Assembly (NCBI RefSeq): GCF_023973165.1 | Contig: NZ_CP099547.1 | Location: 1,798,001 to 1,862,000, forward strand | DNA: 64,000 nucleotides | DNA from: Arcanobacterium pinnipediorum | Lineage (GTDB): Bacteria; Actinomycetota; Actinomycetes; Actinomycetales; Actinomycetaceae | Direction of reading: 5' to 3' | In this document: piece after piece, positions 1 to 8,175 of the stretch | Numbering within the stretch: position 1 is the first letter of the stretch | Layout: every line of letters starts with the position of its first letter | Translations under genes and position numbers: made by a program | The notes under the pieces: generated by a model | Databases searched by the model: none | The model's input: only the letters and a program-made list of their open reading frames with translations | Told to the model about the DNA's origin: nothing

Positions 1-297
1 CACCCCACCGGCGTCGTCAGTAAAAATTTCTCCCAACCCTGGCATTCCACCGGTGGCGCGATATGTGTTCGGGATCGCGCGCGCGACCTCTTCAACCGAG
101 AGCGGATCGCCGATCCACCACAGACGTAGCATTAAACCCAGCTGACCACCGGCCGCTTGCGCGGCAACCTGGGCAGGGACGGCTTCGTCGCGTGCCAAGG
201 CCGCGAGCGCGCTATCACCTATTAGTTCCGCGATTTTCGCTGGGGTGTAGTCGCGGAGATCGCCGCGTAGGGCGTCAAAAAACTGAAAACTCATCAT
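1..297 (-). CDS. Class I SAM methyltransferase, DUF7059-type N-terminus (partial)
   Basis: The reverse strand is open from an ATG at 297 to the window edge, giving 99 codons that begin MMSFQFFDALRGDLRDYTP. The alpha-helical stretch with 'VPAQVAAQAA' and 'LWWIGDPLSVEEVARAIP' resembles the N-terminal domain (DUF7059) of actinobacterial HemK-like methyltransferases, which precedes the SAM-binding domain. That catalytic part would lie beyond position 1 and is not visible, so substrate and activity cannot be judged. A second ATG directly follows (294). The gene is separated from the nrdG stop by about 30 bp and runs the same way, so it may be transcribed with nrdD-nrdG. The family call is from resemblance only. 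Confidence 0.6.
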   Translation of the reverse strand, partial: MMSFQFFDALRGDLRDYTPAKIAELIGDSALAALARDEAVPAQVAAQAAGGQLGLMLRLWWIGDPLSVEEVARAIPNTYRATGGMPGLGEIFTDDAGGV

Positions 298-326
298 GGA
301 ACTATTATGCCGGGCTGATTGCGAAA

Positions 327-1088
327 TTACGCCGGGCGAATCGCCACCGTGGAAAAGCCGGCGTTTTCCACCATCGCTACGAGTTGAGTCCACGTTTGTT
401 GCCAGGCAGATAGATCCCACGAACGCGCTTGTTTTTGGAATTGCGGCGAGGTGCCGCGCTCGCGTGCTTCTTGGAGCGCAAAGTTCTCCACTCCGCGCGT
501 GCGTAGTTCTTCGACGATACGCGGCAGGTCGTGGGCAACTGTTGAGTTCGGATAGATGGTGGTGCGTACCTCGTAGGTTAGTGGGCGCTCGCTACCGGCT
601 CGCTCGGCTACCTGTGCCAATAACAGATCTAGGCAATGCCAGGCTTTTGCGCCGGCATCGGCGCCAATAATTGGGCGATAGCCATCTGGTAGTGCCTTAA
701 TATCGAGGCCTACCCAATCGACGTCGGGAAGTAGATGAGCAAACCGTGCCGGATATGCTCCTGCAGTGTGCAACCCGATCGCAAAACCTAGCTCACGGGT
801 GTGTTTGATTGCGGGTGCTAACGCCAACTGCCGGGTAGCTTCACCGCCACTAAATACGACGCCGTCAAGCAATCCTTGGCGTCGTTGTAAAAAGGCATCG
901 AATTCTTCCCAGGTCACTGTTCCGTTCGCGCGCGGATCGATCAGCTCAGTGTTTTGACAATACACGCATCGCCACGGGCAGCCTTGCAAGAAAACTGAAG
1001 CACACAGTGCGCCTGGCCAGTCGATCGTAGATAGTGGAACGTATCCTGCGATGGCTAGGTCAGACGCACTGGCAAGTGGTGTGCTCAT
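327..1088 (-). CDS. nrdG: Anaerobic ribonucleoside-triphosphate reductase activating protein
   Basis: Radical SAM activase of 253 residues that puts the glycyl radical on NrdD so that ribonucleotides can be reduced without oxygen. The [4Fe-4S] motif CPWRCVYC (Cys37, 41, 44; CX3CX2C) is intact, followed by a GGE-type segment 'FSGGEA' expected for SAM binding. The N-terminal 'IAGYVPLSTIDWPG' is typical of the NrdG/pyruvate-formate-lyase-activase group. The ATG at 1088 directly abuts the nrdD TAA (1091-1089), so the two genes are surely cotranscribed and probably translationally coupled. Longer than E. coli NrdG (about 154 aa), as is common for the YjjW/NrdG2-like type seen in actinobacteria. 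Confidence 0.93.
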   Translation of the reverse strand: MSTPLASASDLAIAGYVPLSTIDWPGALCASVFLQGCPWRCVYCQNTELIDPRANGTVTWEEFDAFLQRRQGLLDGVVFSGGEATRQLALAPAIKHTRELGFAIGLHTAGAYPARFAHLLPDVDWVGLDIKALPDGYRPIIGADAGAKAWHCLDLLLAQVAERAGSERPLTYEVRTTIYPNSTVAHDLPRIVEELRTRGVENFALQEARERGTSPQFQKQARSWDLSAWQQTWTQLVAMVENAGFSTVAIRPA

Positions 1089-2894
1089 TTATGACAGTGC
1101 TTTCTCCACAAACATCTGCCGCTCTGCGTATTCGCCCTTCTTTCCGATGTTGAAGGACTGAACTGGGCGGAAGTATCCCATGACGCGAGTCCACACTTCA
1201 CATTCTTGGGGTTGGCTTGGGTTCATTTCAGCGCATGTTGGGCAGGTTTCATGTTCACCTTTGAGATAGCCGTGGACTGGGCATATAGAGAAGGTTGGGG
1301 TGATGGTGATGTATGGCAGGGAGAATCGGGTTAGGGCACGACGAATGATTTCCTTGCACGCATCGGGGGAGGAGATTGCTTCGTTCATATATAGATGGAG
1401 CACAGTTCCGCCGGTGTACTTGCATTGAAGTTCGTCTTGAAGTTCGAGGGCTTCAAAAGCGTCATCTGTGAATCCGACGGGGAGTTGGGAGGAATTGGTG
1501 TAGTAGGGCTGATCTGGGGTTCCAGCTTGGATGATATTCGGGAAACGCTTTGCGTCTTCCTTTGCCAGCCGGTAGGTGGTGCCTTCGGCTGGGGTGGCTT
1601 CGAGGTTGTAGAGGTTTCCGGTGCGCTCTTGGAAATCGACGAGGCGAGCGTTGATGTGGTCGAGCATGTCGGCAACCATGGCGTGCCCGCGTTGGTCGGT
1701 GATGTCGTAGTCGTCGAGGGTGAAGTTGCGAACCATTTCGTTCATGCCGTTGACCCCGATGGTTGAGAAATGGTTGTTGAGCGTGCCCAAGTAGCGTTGG
1801 GAGTATGGGTAGAGTCCACCATCCATAAATCCTTGGACTGCGTTTCGACGGCGTTCGAGCGTATCGCAAGCCATGTCCAGTAGCGTATCGAGACGTTCGT
1901 AAAGGCGCTCAAGGTCACCGGCATACAGATAGCCCAGCCGAGCCATATTCATAGTGACGACGCCGATGGATCCGGTTAGTTCGGCTGAACCGAAGAGTCC
2001 GTTGCCACGTTTGAGTAGTTCGCGCATGTCTAGTTGGAGGCGGCAACACATCGATCGGATCATGCCTGGATCGAGTTCGGAGTTAATAAAGTTTTGGAAG
2101 TAGGGCAGGCCGTATTTGGCGGTCATTGCAAAGAGCAAGGTGGCATTATCGCTATCCCACGCGAAATCTTTAGTGATGTTGTAGGTAGGGATTGGGAAGG
2201 TGAAGACGCGGCCGTTGGCATCGCCTTCGATCATTACTTCCATGTAGGCGCGGTTAATCATCGCCATTTCTTCGGCGAGTTCACCGTAGGTGAAGTCGCA
2301 CAGTTCATCTCCGATTAAGGGGTTTTGTTCGGCTAAATCGGTTGGGCAATTCCAATCGAAGGTGAGGTTGGTGAACGGGCATTGGCTACCCCAGCGTGAT
2401 GGGACGTTGAGGTTGTAGATCAGTTCTTGGATGTGTTGTTTGACTTCGTCGTAGCTGAGCTGGTCGAGGCGAACGAATGGAGCCATATAGGTATCGAATG
2501 AGGAGAAGGCTTGGGCTCCGGCCCATTCATTTTGTAGGGTTCCGAGGAAATTGACGATTTGGCCGCATGCTGAGGAGAAGTGTTTTGGCGGATTGGCAGC
2601 AATCGCTCCGGAAACTCCGTTGAACCCTTCTTCGAGGAGGCGACGCAAGGACCAGCCGGCGCAGTAGCCGGAGAGCATATCGAGATCGTGAATATGGAAG
2701 TCACCTTCGCGGTGAGCGTGCCCTGCTTCAGGAGAAAAGACTTCATCGAGCCAGTAGTTGGCGACCATCTTTCCCGCATTGTTCAAGATAAGACCACCCA
2801 AGGAGTAGTCTTGGTTGGCGTTAGCATTAACTCGCCAGTCGGAACGGGTGAGATATTCTTGGATTGATTCGACGGGATCGATGTGGCGGCTCAC
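1089..2894 (-). CDS. nrdD: Anaerobic (class III) ribonucleoside-triphosphate reductase
   Basis: Catalytic subunit that makes deoxyribonucleotides under anaerobiosis. I choose the GTG at 2894 (601 aa, starting MSRHIDPVESI) because AGAAAGG lies 8 nt upstream; an in-frame TTG at 2933 has no such site. The C-terminal Zn cysteines (about C538, C551, C554, C565) and the glycyl-radical loop RVMGY (Gly about 573) are present, as is the long family-typical core with 'DFHIHDLDMLSGYCAGWS'. The protein begins almost directly with the catalytic domain, so the N-terminal ATP-cone of E. coli NrdD appears absent, implying different or no allosteric activity control. Directly followed by nrdG. Two NrdR-like boxes lie upstream. 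Confidence 0.95.
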   Translation of the reverse strand: MSRHIDPVESIQEYLTRSDWRVNANANQDYSLGGLILNNAGKMVANYWLDEVFSPEAGHAHREGDFHIHDLDMLSGYCAGWSLRRLLEEGFNGVSGAIAANPPKHFSSACGQIVNFLGTLQNEWAGAQAFSSFDTYMAPFVRLDQLSYDEVKQHIQELIYNLNVPSRWGSQCPFTNLTFDWNCPTDLAEQNPLIGDELCDFTYGELAEEMAMINRAYMEVMIEGDANGRVFTFPIPTYNITKDFAWDSDNATLLFAMTAKYGLPYFQNFINSELDPGMIRSMCCRLQLDMRELLKRGNGLFGSAELTGSIGVVTMNMARLGYLYAGDLERLYERLDTLLDMACDTLERRRNAVQGFMDGGLYPYSQRYLGTLNNHFSTIGVNGMNEMVRNFTLDDYDITDQRGHAMVADMLDHINARLVDFQERTGNLYNLEATPAEGTTYRLAKEDAKRFPNIIQAGTPDQPYYTNSSQLPVGFTDDAFEALELQDELQCKYTGGTVLHLYMNEAISSPDACKEIIRRALTRFSLPYITITPTFSICPVHGYLKGEHETCPTCAEMNPSQPQECEVWTRVMGYFRPVQSFNIGKKGEYAERQMFVEKALS

Positions 2895-2989
2895 GGTTCT
2901 GGCCTTTCTTTTTATGTCTTTTCTTTTGCACAACTTTGGATATTGCGCCGCTGCGTGCTTCGGTGCGCGTAAAAGTTACGGTACTCCGA

Positions 2990-3036
2990 ACACTACATAT
3001 CGGTCTAGCAGAACACGCCGACCCTATATGTAGTGA
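2990..3036 (-). promoter_or_regulatory. Pair of candidate NrdR boxes upstream of nrdDG
   Basis: Two 16-bp A/T-centred imperfect palindromes, acactacatatcggtc (2990-3005) and accctatatgtagtga (3021-3036), start 31 bp apart, i.e. three helical turns. The second read in reverse (tcactacatatagggt) closely matches the first. NrdR, the Zn/ATP-cone repressor of ribonucleotide reductase genes, is known to bind two such boxes 31-32 bp apart with a consensus near acaCwAtATaTwGwgtgt. They lie about 100-140 bp upstream of the nrdD start. No nrdR gene is in the window. Confidence 0.6.
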
Positions 3037-3202
3037 TTCTGGATGGGAAATTCTCTCGATGGTGAACTATGGCTAAAACTCGCGCAGGACACACCTTGCC
3101 GGAAAATCCGCTGTGGTTTATATCACGAGTTTTTTGTTACTGTGACGGAAATTGTGTGCCGGAAGAAGGCTATTTCGTATCAAAAAGTGAGACACTACAG
3201 CT

Positions 3203-5485
3203 ATGAATTCCTTGCCATCGAGTATTCATGACGCCGTCACTGGGCATCTGGTTCTTCCTCCTCGCCCACCAATCACTGCACCATGGCCATCACACATTTC
3301 ACCACTAATCCGTCACGCTTTAGCAAAACGTGGCGTTAACGAGCTGTGGACTCATCAAACTCAAGCAATCGAAGAGTTGAGCAAAAATAACCATGTGGTC
3401 TTAGCTACTGGAACTGGCTCTGGTAAATCATTGGCCGCCTGGATACCAGCGCTTAACGACATACTGTCTTATTCAATCTCGCAATCGTTAAAGCGTCACC
3501 GTAGCAAACCTACTGCACTCTACCTCTCACCCACTAAGGCTCTTGCGGCTGACCAATTAGCTAACTTATCCCAGCTCGCCAACGAGATAGACCCCCACAT
3601 CGTGGTTGCCACTGCCGACGGCGATAGCGATACCCCCACCCGGCACTTCGCCCGCGAGCATGCAGATATTATTTTATCCAACCCAGATTTTCTCCATTTT
3701 TCACTCCTCTCTAAGCATGAGAAATGGGCACGACTGTGGCGCGGATTGCGATATTTAATAGTTGATGAATTCCATCATTATCGCGGTAATTTCGGCGCAC
3801 ACGTATCTCTTATCGTCCGGCGTGCGTTACGCATCGCCGCTCACTACGGAGCTTTTCCTCGCGTTATTTTCCTTTCTGCTACATCGGCACATCCGCGCCA
3901 AGATGCACAACGTTTTCTCGGATCAGCCTTCGGGCCAGTATCTGCCATCACTCACGACGGTTCCCCTATAAGTTCCCGCGAAATATATACAGTCTCACCA
4001 TCTGATTCTGCTGCTCAAACCGCGGCGTTGCTAACTGCAGAACTTGTGCTAGAAGGCAAACAACTCTTGACTTTCGTGCGCTCTCGCCAAGGTGTAGAAC
4101 GAGTTGCCGAGCTTGCGCAAAACTTTCTGCTCCAACTTAATCCGGGTATATCTCAAAGCATCGCCGCATACCGTGGCGGCTACTTACCCGAAGAGCGACG
4201 CGATCTTGAAGCACGACTCAGTAATGGCTCACTGCGCGCCCTTGTGACCACCTCTGCTCTCGAACTCGGCATTGATATCGCGGGTTTGGATGCGGTGATT
4301 ACTACTGGCTGGCCGGGCACTCACGCATCTTTTCACCAACAAATGGGTAGAGCCGGTAGAGCTGGCTGTTCTGGAACGGGTATTTTTATCGCTCGTGATA
4401 ACCCACTTGATCAATACATCGTCAATCATCCTCAGATACTTAGCCAGCCACCGAAGGAATCATCAACTTTCGACCCCACGAACCCGGCAATCATGCCTGC
4501 ACATTTGTGCGCGGCAGCTCACGAGTTGCCATTGACGCAAAACGATATGCCGATTTTCTCCCTCCCTTCTACCGGTCTGCTTGATCAGATGGTAGCCAAT
4601 GACTTGTTGCGCACCCGCCCCACCGGCTGGTTTTGGAATACGGCTACCCGCATCGAGCCCCATACATTGTTGGATTTACGTGGCGAGAACACAACGATAG
4701 CTATTGTTAATTCCGTTGACGGAACGGTGCTTGGTACAGTTGATAGCGCACGTGCCGACACCACGGTGTTTCCCGGAGCTATCTATCTCCATCAGGGAAG
4801 AACCTTCGAAATTCTCCAATGCCAGGCTGATGTAGCACTGGCTCAACCTGCCCTGGACGCAGATATTCGCACATTTGCACGCACCAATAATTCAGTAGAT
4901 ATCATCTCAACCACTTATGCGATTGAATTACCTGACGGGCAATGGAGTTACGGCACAGTTAACGTCCGATCCCAGGTTATTGGATATGACGTGCGTAGAG
5001 CCAGTGACGGTATCTTCCTTGGCACTGTTCCACTTCAGATGCCGGAACGAGAATTCATTACTTCAGGAACATGGATCTCCATAGCTGAACATAAGACTCG
5101 GCAACAGCATATAGATACTGCCGATCTGCCTGGCGCTCTTCACGGTGGCGAGCACACCATGATTGCAATGCTCCCCTTACTGGCAACTTGTGACCGCTGG
5201 GATATCGGTGGTCTTTCAACACCTTTGCATCCTGATACGCAACAACCCACCATTATTATTCATGATGCGATTTCCGGTGGCTCGGGAGCAGCGTTGCGTG
5301 GATACCACGCTGGGCGAATGTGGCTCGAAGCAACCCATGAGACACTCACAACCTGCCCGTGTGAATCAGGATGCCCCTCATGCGTCCAATCTCCCAAATG
5401 CGGAAACAATAATCAGCCATTATCAAAAGGCGGTGCTTTAGACCTCATGTCTGTGCTTTTAGAGCAGATTGATGCAGCCAGCTAA
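3203..5485 (+). CDS. DEAD/DEAH-box helicase of the helicase/secretion neighbourhood, DUF1998 C-terminus
   Basis: Superfamily 2 helicase of 760 residues. Walker A (ATGTGSGKS, about 68-76), the DEFH box (about 188-191), motif III 'LSATSAHP' and the helicase C-terminal motif 'QMGRAGRAG' are all present. The C-terminal third carries a DUF1998-like domain with a five-cysteine cluster (about C718, C720, C724, C727, C733) in 'CPCESGCPSCVQSPKCG', as in MrfA/YprA-type DNA repair helicases. In actinobacteria this family (TIGR03817 type) sits beside the Tad-like secretion operon, exactly as here, where it converges on it. The functional link to secretion is unproven; a DNA-repair role is equally plausible by homology to MrfA. 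The ATG at 3203 is accepted; it lacks a strong Shine-Dalgarno. Confidence 0.88.
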   Translation: MNSLPSSIHDAVTGHLVLPPRPPITAPWPSHISPLIRHALAKRGVNELWTHQTQAIEELSKNNHVVLATGTGSGKSLAAWIPALNDILSYSISQSLKRHRSKPTALYLSPTKALAADQLANLSQLANEIDPHIVVATADGDSDTPTRHFAREHADIILSNPDFLHFSLLSKHEKWARLWRGLRYLIVDEFHHYRGNFGAHVSLIVRRALRIAAHYGAFPRVIFLSATSAHPRQDAQRFLGSAFGPVSAITHDGSPISSREIYTVSPSDSAAQTAALLTAELVLEGKQLLTFVRSRQGVERVAELAQNFLLQLNPGISQSIAAYRGGYLPEERRDLEARLSNGSLRALVTTSALELGIDIAGLDAVITTGWPGTHASFHQQMGRAGRAGCSGTGIFIARDNPLDQYIVNHPQILSQPPKESSTFDPTNPAIMPAHLCAAAHELPLTQNDMPIFSLPSTGLLDQMVANDLLRTRPTGWFWNTATRIEPHTLLDLRGENTTIAIVNSVDGTVLGTVDSARADTTVFPGAIYLHQGRTFEILQCQADVALAQPALDADIRTFARTNNSVDIISTTYAIELPDGQWSYGTVNVRSQVIGYDVRRASDGIFLGTVPLQMPEREFITSGTWISIAEHKTRQQHIDTADLPGALHGGEHTMIAMLPLLATCDRWDIGGLSTPLHPDTQQPTIIIHDAISGGSGAALRGYHAGRMWLEATHETLTTCPCESGCPSCVQSPKCGNNNQPLSKGGALDLMSVLLEQIDAAS

Positions 5486-5625
5486 GCGCACTTAACCTTC
5501 ATTACACATTCCATAAACACCCCCTACCATAAACACTCATCCCCTCACCTTTGACAATCGCAAAGCCAGTAGTTAGCTCTGGAAATCCGGACTCGAGTAA
5601 TCAGCTCGGCAACAGTGCAGTATCA

Positions 5626-6066
5626 TCATCGAGATTGGACACTGTTCTCAATTTGATATTGCGGACCAGCACGAGCAGTAGCGTGCAGTTCTATCGTCAT
5701 CAACCCCACGTCGAGATATGAGCGAACATCAACATGCCCATCACGGCCCTGAACCCAACATCTCATTGCTAAATCAGCTACGAACTTGCGGGCGCGCTCA
5801 CACGAAATCCGCGCATCTTGAGTTGAGCGATAGGTTTGCGCCACAGCAAGAGCTGCTAAATCTGTACGATCTTGTAGATCTTGTTGGGCATCCATAACCC
5901 TGCCTATGCCAGCAAGAATGCTAACTAAAGCCATGAGCGCACCAATCACACCCACAACCACTATTGTTGTAGATCCGCGTTCGACTCTATTACTCACCGT
6001 ATCGGTGTTACCAATGCTCGAGATTTGAATATATCTCGCTGCGTTTTCAGCACCACTCTTACCCAT
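5626..6066 (-). CDS. TadE-like secretion-neighbourhood protein (Rv3654c type)
   Basis: 146-residue protein with one N-terminal membrane segment preceded by 'ERGSTTIVVVGVIGALMAL' and then 'QQDLQDRTDLAALAVA', the pattern of the TadE-like/pseudopilin proteins at the 3' end of actinobacterial Tad loci. Two later cysteines (in 'ISCERARKF' and 'MRCWVQG') may form a disulfide outside the membrane. The ATG at 6066 has GAAGGTG upstream. It is last in the seven-gene operon, four bases after TadE. Likely a minor pseudopilin or assembly factor of the envelope-spanning apparatus; no direct functional evidence. Confidence 0.75.
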   Translation of the reverse strand: MGKSGAENAARYIQISSIGNTDTVSNRVERGSTTIVVVGVIGALMALVSILAGIGRVMDAQQDLQDRTDLAALAVAQTYRSTQDARISCERARKFVADLAMRCWVQGRDGHVDVRSYLDVGLMTIELHATARAGPQYQIENSVQSR

Positions 6067-6070
6067 AGCA

Positions 6071-6409
6071 TCACCTTCGAGGTTCCATCACAACTAGGTG
6101 AGTTCCAGCAATATCTATCCCTATCCAATCCAGAAAATCAGGCATTTTCTTAACCACTGTTATCTGGGCATATTCCCCTACGTGCTCAATACGCACATCA
6201 CCACCGCTGCTACGAACTTTTTCAATAAGACCCGAGGCGGACCGCGGCCCATGTATCGCATACTCACGCGCAATCTCGCGAGCGCTATGCCCAGCTTCGA
6301 TATGATACAACCATCCAACTAGGGGAAGCATCGCGCTTAACACCACAATAATGAGTGGCCCTACACTCAGTGCTGTTTCTACACTGACCATCGCTTTTTC
6401 GCGCTGCAT
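6071..6409 (-). CDS. TadE family pseudopilin-like protein
   Basis: 112 residues. Begins MQREKAMVSVETALSVGPL: a short basic start, then an E at the position +5-like site of a hydrophobic segment (VETALSV...), the type III/TadE signature processed by a prepilin peptidase. The remainder is a short extracytoplasmic domain. The ATG at 6409 follows GGAGAAAATAG. The gene lies in line with the DUF4244 pilin-like gene upstream and the TadE-like gene downstream. It is the counterpart of M. tuberculosis Rv3655c by gene order. No prepilin peptidase gene is visible in the window. Confidence 0.8.
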   Translation of the reverse strand: MQREKAMVSVETALSVGPLIIVVLSAMLPLVGWLYHIEAGHSAREIAREYAIHGPRSASGLIEKVRSSGGDVRIEHVGEYAQITVVKKMPDFLDWIGIDIAGTHLVVMEPRR

Positions 6410-6497
6410 CTATTTTCTCCTGCACTTTTTCTGTGGTGGCCACATTGGCGCAGCCACCACAGAAAATCATCGGTTTTAGTAGGTGAATTGCGTCGGA

Positions 6498-6689
6498 TTA
6501 GCTCATGAATAGCTCAAAAATAAATTTGAACAATGCGATAAACAATTCTTTGAACCAGTCTTGCTGGGCAATCCAAATAAGAATTCCGGCAATACTCGTC
6601 GTAGCGATGGTGCCTACTGCGTATTCAGCAGAGACCATCCCACTTTCAACACTGTTGCGATACTTGCGTAGCATAGATAACGCCTTCAT
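6498..6689 (-). CDS. DUF4244 small pilin-like protein
   Basis: 63 residues starting MKALSMLRKYRNSVESGMVSA. The ATG at 6689 is chosen because AAGGAGGG lies 6-7 nt upstream; an upstream in-frame ATG at 6731 has none. A basic N-terminus, then 'SGMVSAEYAVGTIATTSIA' and a hydrophobic tail match DUF4244, the presumed Flp-like major pilin of this actinobacterial locus (Rv3656c type), with E in the AEY position expected near the prepilin cleavage site. The strong ribosome-binding site and the gap separating it from tadC suggest it may have its own promoter and be made in excess over the machinery. Confidence 0.8.
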   Translation of the reverse strand: MKALSMLRKYRNSVESGMVSAEYAVGTIATTSIAGILIWIAQQDWFKELFIALFKFIFELFMS

Positions 6690-6945
6690 AATAACCCTCC
6701 TTGTTGTTGGTTTTTGATATTGTTTCATCATGTTTGATGACTCTTATAGTCTCTCAAAAACCCTGCCTTAGCTAAATGGATCTAGACCAATCAGTGGAAA
6801 GCTTGGTTGGCGCCGCCATCTGTGGAAAACGTAAATCGCCAACACCGAAGTGCAGTGCTTGTGGGCCACCCCCAATTCAACGGCGTAGGTACACTGACCA
6901 AAACCTCGCCCCAACGGCGTAGGTAGCGTGACCACAAGCCACCCT
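6690..6945. other. 256-bp gap inside the tad operon, with a direct repeat
   Basis: No convincing gene lies between tadC and the DUF4244 gene. Two copies of 'caacggcgtaggta' followed by a diverged 'tgacca' occur at about 6879 and 6914 (35 bp apart). Everywhere else in this operon genes abut or overlap, so the gap probably holds a promoter or leader for the pilin-like gene. Confidence 0.5.
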
Positions 6946-7473
6946 TCACCACAACGACGTCGCTAAACCAGCCACAATCGGCACCACACCAACAATGATG
7001 AATGCCGGTAGAAAACATAAGCCCAGCGGCATCACTAAGGCAGCCCCCAATCGCCCTGCAGACTCTTTCGCACGCCGCACTCGCGTTAGTTGCAAAGTGC
7101 GCGCAGCACGTTCTAGCAATGGCACTGGAGCAACCCCATCAACCCACGCCGGCTGAAGTGTTCGAGCAAGGAGCTCAAAACCTTCGACATCTCGCCAAGC
7201 TTCATCCCACGTTGCCCCCATAACCAACATATTGGCAGTTTCGTGAAGTTTATCGGCCGAGTATCCCCCTGCCCCGACTTTCGATCCGCCCAAAGACTTA
7301 CCGAGCATCCGCAATGTATCTGGCAACGAACTTCCCGATAATAATGCAGCGGCCGCAACATCTAAAACGACCGCCATATCTACTTTCCCTACCACTTGTG
7401 CACCTGATCGCTTCGGAAACCGTAAGGGCACTGATAGAAGCACAACCCAGGCAGCTACAACAATAAACACCAC
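6946..7473 (-). CDS. Type II secretion F-domain protein, TadC-like
   Basis: 175 residues with a hydrophobic N-terminus, a GspF/T2SF-type cytoplasmic middle ('LLERAARTLQLTRVRRAKESAGRLG' region) and a C-terminal membrane pair. It is one of the two inner-membrane platform proteins of Tad systems and would sit above the CpaF ATPase. The GTG at 7473 directly follows the tadB TAA (7476-7474), with GAGGAG 6 nt upstream of it, so translation is coupled. Short for TadC (usually about 270-320 aa), as in the reduced actinobacterial Rv3657c-type version. Confidence 0.8.
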   Translation of the reverse strand: MVFIVVAAWVVLLSVPLRFPKRSGAQVVGKVDMAVVLDVAAAALLSGSSLPDTLRMLGKSLGGSKVGAGGYSADKLHETANMLVMGATWDEAWRDVEGFELLARTLQPAWVDGVAPVPLLERAARTLQLTRVRRAKESAGRLGAALVMPLGLCFLPAFIIVGVVPIVAGLATSLW

Positions 7474-8175
7474 TTAAAACTCCTCGCTTTCGCGACGGGC
7501 ACGCGCAACTAATCGCCACACCCACCACACGCCGAGCATTTCAGCACTTAGACCACTTACCAAAACAACAATTCCAAACAGTGACGAGAAGAAGAATCCG
7601 ATTGGATCAGCCCCTAAAATAGATCCACTCGCTAGCCCGATAACCGGCAAACATGCCAACATCACTGCTGAAGTTTGTGGCCCTGCCAATGCAATATCGC
7701 GCGCCGCCACAGCTTCACCGGCCTCCGTGATACCTGTAGCGCACGAATCAAAAACATCTGCTACGGGTGCGCCCGTACCGTAGGACATTCGGCACACAAG
7801 AAAAACCGCAGGTAACGCTGTTATCGTCGCCTGCGGAATACGGTATCGACGTCGATACCACCAACTAGTTTTCCATAATTGGCGCAAAACATGTGGCACT
7901 CCCTCTTCATCTAAGCCACGCGGGCCAGGAAGCTCTCGTAAATAACTGTATGGCTCGATCGCTTTCTCCCAGGCCCGCTCAAGACCAGCACCCGAACGTA
8001 AGCGAGTAGCCACCTCCGATATCACCATTCCCATATCTAGGCCTCCCCCACTACGCTTCTTCCTCTTCGGGGCGGATAGACCTTTGATCTTTGAGCCCAG
8101 AGGCGGAATACGTGACTGGGGAAGACTTAACACCATCGCAAATACCAGGCATAAGCCAGCTATAAGGACGAACAT
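7474..8175 (-). CDS. Type II secretion F-domain protein, TadB-like
   Basis: Membrane platform protein of the Tad apparatus. I place the start at ATG 8175 (GGAG 5 nt upstream, MFVLIAGLCLVFAM...), giving 233 aa; an in-frame GTG at 8196 is the alternative. The 5' end overlaps cpaF by 16 bp. It has an N-terminal membrane segment, a T2SF domain with 'RLRSGAGLERAWEKA', and two C-terminal membrane segments. It partners with the TadC-like protein encoded next. Confidence 0.8.
   Translation of the reverse strand: MFVLIAGLCLVFAMVLSLPQSRIPPLGSKIKGLSAPKRKKRSGGGLDMGMVISEVATRLRSGAGLERAWEKAIEPYSYLRELPGPRGLDEEGVPHVLRQLWKTSWWYRRRYRIPQATITALPAVFLVCRMSYGTGAPVADVFDSCATGITEAGEAVAARDIALAGPQTSAVMLACLPVIGLASGSILGADPIGFFFSSLFGIVVLVSGLSAEMLGVWWVWRLVARARRESEEF

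Noticed and set aside
1395..1766. Plus-strand open frames inside nrdD
   Set aside because: Shadow frames of a strongly conserved gene.
2895..2933. TTG start giving NrdD 13 extra residues
   Set aside because: The GTG at 2894 has AGAAAGG 8 nt upstream; the TTG has no ribosome-binding site and gives an implausible Lys/Arg-rich leader.
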